Origin: Erodium maritimum
Lineage: Eukaryota > Streptophyta > Magnoliopsida > Geraniales > Geraniaceae
Assembly (NCBI GenBank): GCA_963921825.1
Contig: OY997588.1
Span: forward strand, 84,511,043-84,575,042
Direction of reading: 5' to 3'
DNA length: 64,000 nucleotides
Position 1 is the stretch's first letter. Each line of letters opens with the position of its first letter. Shown here piece after piece: positions 58,001-64,000 of the stretch. A model generated the notes under the pieces. The model saw only the letters and a list, made by a program, of their open reading frames with translations. It had not been told where the DNA came from and ran no database searches. Position numbers and translations under genes: made by a program.

Positions 58001-60133
58001 GTATAGGGACATATAATAGATGGTCCATGAGGAATATAGGCATGCTTCTCTACGTCAGTACATAATGCAGATTTGTGTAGTATGGACTATAGACACTAGT
58101 ATGCTCCTCTATAGCGAACTATTTGCTTACTATTTCTTTTATCGTTATATATGTATATATTTATTCTTAAATAGATGGTATAGTTCAAAGATGGTTATCT
58201 CTAGACATGCAGTGCAATGTCAGCAAGCTAACAAAATAAGCTTGCACTTGCCAAAGTTTTAAATGCTGTCACGACATTGGAAGTTTGACAGTCAAATGGA
58301 GGAAAGTCTGATATCTTATATCTTGCTGGGAACTGGGAGTATCTGTATTTCTCACGGTGTTGTAGTCCTGCCTGTGCTTCAATTCTTGATTATATTTTGG
58401 GGAGTTAGTTTTGCCTGGTTGTGGTCTACGGGATGTGCATGTATACTCTTTGGTCTGTTTCCCCTCTCGGAAATACTGACCTATGTTGAAATAGATACTT
58501 GCTTATGAAATAAAATACCTCTATAGTATATTGTTTATAACTTGGACAACATCATGGAAATTTTACAGAAGTGACTCATTGCTGCATTGGTTCTAGTATC
58601 TGTGGGTTGGATGCTTCACCAAAGCCAGCTGTCAAATACTTCTCCTCTAGTAGGTTAAGACTTTAGGAATGTTTTTTTTGTTAGAAAAGTAGGCAACATG
58701 CATGTTTGACCTATTTTTGACATGGGGCTAACTGTTAAAGGTAACTATTTAATGTTGATCTTTGTTTGATGGTAGATTAGGACTGTCATCAACTTTTCTT
58801 ACCATACGTCTATTTATCTTTTTCTCCTCAGCATAACCCAGGTGAATACTCTGTCGTGCAGGTTGTTAGTTTGTTCAATGATGCTGCTCAGGTGTCACCT
58901 GAGGATGCTGATGTCCACATAGTACTTGGTGTTTTATACAATTTATCTAGAGAATATGATAAAGCAGTTACAGCCTTCCAGAGAGCTTTGGAGCTCAAGC
59001 CTAATGATTATTCTCTTTGGAACAAGCTTGGAGCAACACAGGCAAACAGTGTACAAAGTGCAGATGCAATATTGGCTTATCAGCGGGTATATATCATTCA
59101 TATCTGTATAGTTTTTAGTGTCATTTTGAATATCATACAAACGGTGATAATGTTTGGCTACTTTTTGCTGGGGGAAGGGTGTATTGATGTTATGTATGAT
59201 TTTGGTAATCATGCATGCATCAGATTTTGAGTTATTCCAAGTCATATCTCATCTTTACTCCCACATGAGTTGGGGTATTGATTTTATTTAAGATATGGAT
59301 CTGTTCTACACTGATATTATCCTGTATGTGTTGACTCTATTCAGTTTGGAAGACAAGTTGTCTCTCACTCGTTGAACAAGAAATGGGTTTAACGTGCATT
59401 TGTATCTACCATAGCATTGCTTTTATTGACGATAACTATGTTTCTCGCTCATATCTATCTTTTGTGGAGTTCTATGCTACAAACCAAAACTAATCTTCTT
59501 TATATCCATACTTTTGTCCCAGGCCTTAGATTTGAAGCCTAATTACGTACGCGCATGGGCAAATATGGGCATCAGTTATGCCAACCAGGTATTTACCAAA
59601 ACATGTTTAGCTTATGTTCTTGAGAATGCTGGGTGTGGGAATTCAAGAAAACAAGTTCTGTTTATCCATATGTGAAAGGTTTGTTTTCTTGGTCGTTAAT
59701 TTGCTACTGACGAAGTATGGAAGGAATTTGTACACATGGATGGTATTATTACGTGGGTTCTTTTCTGATTATCCTAGTTGGGAGAATAGGTTCTTTAGTT
59801 ACTTTTTTTTTTTAAATTGGTTACTTCATCTCTTTGCTCAGCTAAAATCATGATTTTGCTTTCTGTGACATATAGGGTATGTATGCTGATTCAATTCGAT
59901 ACTACGTCCGGGCACTCGCTATGAATCCAAAGGCTGATAATGCGTGGCAGTATCTGAGGATTTCTCTAAGGTATGTAAAGAAAACATGTTCAGTCACTGC
60001 CTTTCTGAACCAAATTATTACATCCATTTTATTAATCTTTTCCCGTCCTGGCAGCTGTGGAGATCGTAAAGACATGCTTGAGGCTTGTGATTCCCGGAAT
60101 CTTGACGTTCTTCAGAAAGAATTCCCACTATGA
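49072..60133 (+). CDS. PEX5: PEX5, peroxisomal PTS1 import receptor
   Basis: Cytosolic shuttling receptor that binds C-terminal PTS1 signals and docks at the PEX13/PEX14 peroxisomal membrane complex. Fifteen exons give an uninterrupted 731-aa product, close to the usual plant length: 49072-49191, 49676-49792, 49890-50040, 51387-51580, 51763-52014, 52860-52976, 53100-53258, 54905-55086, 55771-56014, 56990-57074, 57303-57412, 58862-59086, 59523-59588, 59876-59970, 60055-60133. All introns are GT-AG and phases agree. Conserved N-terminus (MAMRDLV) with Cys13, the family's ubiquitination and recycling cysteine. Nine WxxxF/Y motifs begin at residues 242, 259, 272, 348, 362, 378, 393, 405 and 425. 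A likely PEX7-binding stretch (KFLQFVSKMSRGEL) is near 320-333. C-terminal TPRs run about 440-700 (AVTAFQRALELKPNDYSLWNKLG, RALDLKPNYVRAWANMG). No lesion seen, and predicted functional. Confidence 0.97.
53507..53857. mobile_element. MITE with long inverted repeats in PEX5 intron 7
   Basis: Ends GGTTAATTGCTAAAAACTAC and, on the other strand, GGGTTAATTGCTAAAAACTA. Inner parts of both arms share GAGTTTAAAAGTGGACAA and ACATACAATACGTATTGT, so the arms extend over 60 bp, the right arm having a 30-40-bp extra piece. Flanks TTAAAAAAA (53498-53506) and TTAAAAACA (53858-53866) agree at 8 of 9 positions, suggesting a 9-bp duplication of the Mutator type. 351 bp, non-coding. Confidence 0.8.
54132..54660. 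mobile_element. hAT-like non-autonomous element in PEX5 intron 7
   Basis: Ends GGTGTAAACGAGCC and, on the other strand, GGTTGTAAATGAGCCGAGC. The interior is rich in AGCTCG and GAGCTCGG phrases near both ends, the look of a common plant hAT-type element. No 8-bp duplication could be confirmed (ATTCTGCT versus TACCATGA). Confidence 0.6.
56058..56383 (-). mobile_element. TRIM-like mini LTR element in PEX5 intron 9
   Basis: Two direct repeats start TGTTAAAGCCCAATCCAACC at 56058 and 56275 and are nearly identical for about 105 bp. Between them lie ACCCCTCTT (a polypurine tract on the minus strand) and GCTTTGATACCA at 56263-56274 (complement of a TGGTATCAAAGC primer-binding site). This is the plan of a terminal-repeat retrotransposon in miniature on the minus strand. 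The target duplication is uncertain (CTGTA / GTGTA). Confidence 0.7.
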
Positions 60134-60900
60134 TGCTGATCTCTGTTTCATTACTTGTAACATTACTGGGTCATCCTCATTACCCTCTATATGGCGGAGA
60201 AGCTGGCAAGGCTTACGATCCCATCTTCAACTGTAACGGGATATCTATATTTATGCAACTTACAGAAATTTGTAAAAAAAAAGTGTACGATTGTTTTGAG
60301 ATAGTTGCTGACAGATGTATAATGCTTGCTGGTTAAAAGGAAATAAGGAATAGGTCTTGTAGTTGAACCAATGGTTGACATTAAAGCATCAAAGTTGAAA
60401 CCATAGATACTGTACCTGTAACGTCTGCTCTCAAAAAGATAAATAATAATGAAGAGGATGTTTTTCATGATTGTATTATGTTTTTTTTTGTCATCTAAAC
60501 TCATATTTCCTAAGGATTTGTGAATCTGACACCCTCAATTGCTTCAATATGATAGTCGAGCAGAGCACTCCACGTATAATGTGCTTTGCCGTCGGGTTGG
60601 CACGATATTTGTGTTCCTGAAATCGGTTTCAGTGAATTACTAAGAGGAACTGCAACAAGCGAACCATCATCCGAGTCGCGTTTTAGCGATTCGCGGTTTG
60701 CTCGCTGTGGCGTGCGTGGTGTGTGAATCGTGACGCGAACCGCGACTCACATATGTGAGTCGTTGGTGCACAGGTCAGTCACTCATAGTGCGACACGTGG
60801 CACCGGGGGGAGAAATTTTTTTTGGACCGTTGGCAACGGTCTGATTTCAATGGTTATTTTTTAATTATTAAATTAATACAAAAAAATATTTTTTTTCTCC
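60134..60900. other. PEX5 3' flank and 5' end of Harbinger-like element
   Basis: 60134-60540 is likely the PEX5 3' UTR and downstream DNA: AT-rich, several AATAAT-like signals near 60443, no gene. 60640-60800 (CTAAGAGGAACTGCAACAAG, then GCGAACCGCGACTCAC) looks like the start of the transposon carrying the Myb-like ORF, with a possible partner terminus ACTGTACATGCTCTAAGG at 62809-62826. Confidence 0.4.
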
Positions 60901-60903
60901 ACC

Positions 60904-60911
60904 TATAAATA
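60904..60911 (+). promoter_or_regulatory. TATA box of the Harbinger ORF1
   Basis: TATAAATA followed by a CT-rich leader (60920-61010), upstream of the Myb/SANT-like coding remnant. Compare the TATA at 34598-34605 before the Harbinger transposase. Confidence 0.55.
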
Positions 60912-61009
60912 CTCATTCCCCCATTCATCAAACCCGCAACACTTCTCTCAATTTTCTCTCAACTTTCACTCTCAAATTATCCACTTCCTCTCAAAAATAT
61001 CCCGATAAA

Positions 61010-62486
61010 AAGGTCCGATAATTCGATTCAACCGTCGTCCTCATCGGACAACCAAGACTACACGCCGGACCAACCAGATGACTAGGTCAACACATCTCTA
61101 ACAGGCAGCTTTCAAGAGATGTTGAGCACACTGAGCAACCATTCACCTTTCAACCCAGCTGCCGATTCTTAGGACCTTGCCGCTTTCAATGGATTCATGC
61201 AACAACATTAGAACCCAGGTACATTCCAACAACATCGTCTTTAATTTCATTATTTTTTAAAAAATTATATTATGTTGTCAAGTGCATTCCATCAATTTTT
61301 TTTTTTATTATTATTTATGATGTTAAATGCATTCCATTATTTTTTATTATAATTTATGATGTTAAATGCATTCCAACTCAGGTACATTCCAACCACAATT
61401 CAACCCGGGGTACATTCTAACAACCGTCCAACCCCGACACTTTCTGACCAGCACCTTTCACCCCCCTCCTTACAACCCATCTATCAACTAATACGGCTAC
61501 CCTAGGGCTAGCCAATACCCTATGGCTACCCTAGGGCAAGGCAATACCATCTATCAACTAATACGACACCCGGATGTCGCCTACGTCGTCCTCTATCGGC
61601 CCGATCAGACAAACGAACCAAATGGCTCTTTAAGGTGGACACATTTTTCATCCGTATCTGGCTACGCACAACCAAAGACCCTATTAAGGGAAACTCCCAA
61701 GATGGAAGCACGTTCTGGGGTACAGTCGGCAAAAAATTCTTGAAAGAGGGGAAATTCGACCCTAGAGATTTTACTCAACAAGCCATCAAGAGTTATTGGA
61801 ACATGCATGCAGCTAGAGTGCAGAGGTATATCACCATCTTGCGATGCGAGAAGGAGGTAGAGCACAACAGATGGGACGACGAAAGGTACAAACAGTAGGC
61901 CAGATGCATTTACCGAAACATGGCGAAACCCAACGAACCGAAGTATTTCAACCTTGACCATTGGATTGAGCCGTTGGAATTCGAACACATGTTCTGGGTG
62001 GAGGAAGGCACGACCAGGGCTGTACGACGACGACTGGACGAGGCCGATAATTATAGCTCAATCCCACCCACTTCACTTCCCACCGATGATGAACATGTTA
62101 TAGTTCTCGGTGGTGAGTCCCAACCTGGTGGGCTATCCTCTGATTTGATCGAGGGAGGTAGTACCCCAAGTGCCCATCAGAATGTAGAAGCCCCTCGGAA
62201 TGTAGAAGAGCGCCCGATAGGCCATAAGGCTACGAAGAGGAAGAAGAAAGGTGTACAAAGCCAAGTAGAATCCATCACCCAACTAGACCAAGTGAAGACC
62301 GAGAAGGCCAAAGTCATTCCCACACTAGACTAAAAATTCGAGAAATATTACACCGAATACAAAGAATTGCATAGCAAGGACACATCAGACTTCAACGAGG
62401 AGCAGCTGTTCTTGCAAGCAAAAATGATGACTTTAATGTATGCACAACGTGAAAAGATCAAGGCTCATATTAAAAATCTCAAATAA
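61010..62486 (+). pseudogene. PIF/Harbinger ORF1 (Myb/SANT-like) remnant
   Basis: Plant PIF/Harbinger elements encode a second protein with a Myb/SANT-like domain that helps the transposase bind DNA. Here one frame (61635-62486) reads RIWLRTTKDPIKGNSQDGSTFWGTVGKKF, QAIKSYWNMHAARVQRYI, then PKYFNLDHWIEPLEFEHMF. It continues into a basic stretch (KATKRKKKG) and a C-terminal helix (EEQLFLQAKMMTLMYAQREKIKAHIKNLK), as in this family. The frame is interrupted by TAG at 61896 and TAA at 62331. The N-terminal part (61010-61634) is in other frames with several stops. It is decayed, and no transposase lies next to it. Confidence 0.75.
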
Positions 62487-62837
62487 AATGTTGTATTTAG
62501 TTATTGTAATATATATTTTTTTAAATTACAAGTTCAAGCTTATTTTTCATTTTGGTTAATTAATTTTTTTATTCATTAATTTTATCAATTTTATTTAGTA
62601 TTTACTGTTTTAAATATGAATTTAATAAATTCAACAAAAGAATAATTAATTATACAGTTAGTATCCACTCAATGCCCTTGCGAATCATGATCCCCCATAT
62701 GTGATCCCCTCATTGTGGAACTCAACTCAGTTTAAGGGGCGCGCGTCACAATTCATCTCAGTCACCACATGATTTATGCATCATGATCCCCATATGTGAT
62801 CCCCTTACTGTACATGCTCTAAGGACAGAGTTAAGAC
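62487..62837. other. AT-rich 3' flank with GATCCCC(C)ATATGTGATCCCC repeat
   Basis: The phrase CATATGTGATCCCC recurs at 62696 and 62792 next to ATGATCCCC, in what is probably the right end of the Harbinger-like element. No gene. Confidence 0.45.
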
Positions 62838-64000
62838 ATGCAAGGTTTCCGAAAAATGATCTGCTACCTCTCAAAGTTCTCTCTCACCCTTGCTAGGGTT
62901 TCTTCTCCTCGCCTCAATTTCCAAGCTCCTTCGTCGCCGACCATCCCCTCTGGCAACGCCGTTCATCCACCAAGCCTCCTGCACCCGACCCAGTATCGAA
63001 TGTCGATGTCTTACTCCGCCGTGTTGCTGTCTCCGCACCATTGACAACGCCGTCGTCTCCGTCTTCCTCGTCTGCTCCGTCACTCCCCATGCCGAGAGAA
63101 CCCCGCATGCGTCTGAAAATGGAACCTGACCAGCAGATCTACCCTAACGCCGCCCCACTGCCTTCGTCGGGTTTCCTGCCCGACGTCATTTTCTTGGAAT
63201 CATCGACCGAGAGCCCCACTCCCCCCTCGTCCGAGATCCAGCGTCTCGCTGGCAGCGTACCCCCTTGAAGGACAAACCGGGCTCGGTGATGGACGGAGCC
63301 CTTGTCCCGTTTGAGCCCCAGCCACCGGCACCCCCATGTTGGATCTCATCAGCGGCCGCTGGAGAGCCTTCCGACCAGCCGCCTCATCCTCGGCCGTCAT
63401 CGCCGGCGGCTTATCCCAGGTACCGCCCCCCGGCCATCCATGCTTCGTCTTCGAGCAGCCGCCCATCGAGCGGTCCCAGATCCGGAGATCGCCTGGGGGA
63501 GAAGCCCCCTGCACGAATCTCCCCGGTTCCCGACTGGGAGGACGAGGACGACGAAGTGGTGGTCCCACTGGAGGCGATTCCGGCGGTCAAGAAAGGCACA
63601 TATCAGTTCTCACTAGCGGCCCGGGTCGCAGGGGGAAGGTCCCACAATCAGAATGCCGTCTGCGCCCTAATGCTACAGAAATGGAAGGTAGATGGCATTT
63701 AGGTTGAATATCTGTCACCAGAGGTTACATGATTTCACTTCCCATCCGAGGCGACAATAGAGAACATTCATCACCAGGGCCATGGATTTTCAAAGGTTTC
63801 CCATTGCTCCGGGAACCCCTCCGGCCTTACGTGCAAGCTAACGATATCTCCTTCAACCATATCGAGCTCGGGGTCAGAGCTTTGAGTGTTTCGGTAGGCG
63901 CCCGGACACTGCAAGTCTGCGAACTCATTGCCTCCATCATGGTCACCCAAGTTGTATCGGCCCCATTACCTTTTTTTCGGCGTGAGGATCTTTTCCTATG
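62838..64000 (+). pseudogene. LINE ORF1 (DUF4283-type), cut by window end
   Basis: Same family as the LINE at 46418-48820, opposite strand. A Pro/Ser-rich N-terminal region in shifting frames (from ATG 62838; 63041-63268; 63265-63702) contains KDKPGSVMDGALVPFEP. Then come the acidic PDWEDEDDEVVV and TYQFSLAARVAGGRSHNQ, and after a stop at 63700 FHFPSEATIENI, GPWIFKGFPLLREPLRP and SFNHIELGVRALSV. The zinc knuckle and anything downstream are outside the window. Stops and frame changes show decay. Whether this copy has an ORF2 cannot be seen. Confidence 0.82.

Overview
The window is nuclear DNA of a flowering plant, most likely a eudicot. It holds one intact intron-rich plant gene (PEX5, 15 GT-AG exons), one decayed F-box/LRR gene, and a dense bed of plant transposons: Ty1/copia, a very-long-LTR non-coding family, DUF4283 LINEs, PIF/Harbinger, CACTA, hAT and MITEs. 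Nothing prokaryotic or organellar was seen. Two LTR families recur and are named here for convenience. Family C is a Ty1/copia element with LTRs of about 1.55-1.65 kb. Family G has LTRs of about 3.3-3.4 kb packed with minisatellites and shows no gag or pol, so it looks like a LARD (large retrotransposon derivative).

1-9924 is a three-layer nest. A decayed family-C element (internal part 1096-4061) has its 3' LTR split by a solo family-G LTR (4066-8271, TSD TTGTT). That solo LTR is itself split by a solo family-C LTR (6459-7296, TSD CCCCA). The left end (1-1095) is a family-C LTR in the wrong orientation. 9925-17164 is old intergenic DNA with LINE debris and an LTR-C fragment. 17165-25767 is a chimera: a family-G 5' LTR, PBS and non-coding internal region, a 208-bp repeated LTR-end/leader unit, then a second family-C element lacking its 5' LTR. 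26366-29811 is a clean solo family-G LTR (TSD GAACA).

29817-35400 is AT-rich and repeat-bearing DNA with a broken PIF/Harbinger transposase (minus strand, 33263-34508). 35457-38084 is an F-box/LRR gene related to the FBL10/At-B type, broken by a frame change and an in-frame stop. 38276-46401 is transposon debris: GAGG-rich subterminal-like repeats, another family-G LTR, a CACTA end, a LINE tail, a copia gag piece and a Harbinger deletion derivative. 46418-48820 is an ORF1-only LINE with a 16-bp TSD, ending about 235 bp upstream of the PEX5 start codon.

49072-60133 is PEX5, the peroxisomal import receptor. It is predicted to be intact at 731 aa, with nine WxxxF/Y motifs and C-terminal TPRs. 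Its introns carry a MITE, a hAT-like element and a TRIM. 60134-62837 holds a Harbinger Myb/SANT-like ORF1 remnant, and 62838-64000 starts another LINE ORF1 cut by the window edge. PEX5 is the only gene that looks functional. No convincing new multi-gene system was found. The most interesting candidates are the non-coding long-LTR family G, the ORF1-only LINE lineage and the nested or inverted LTR structures.
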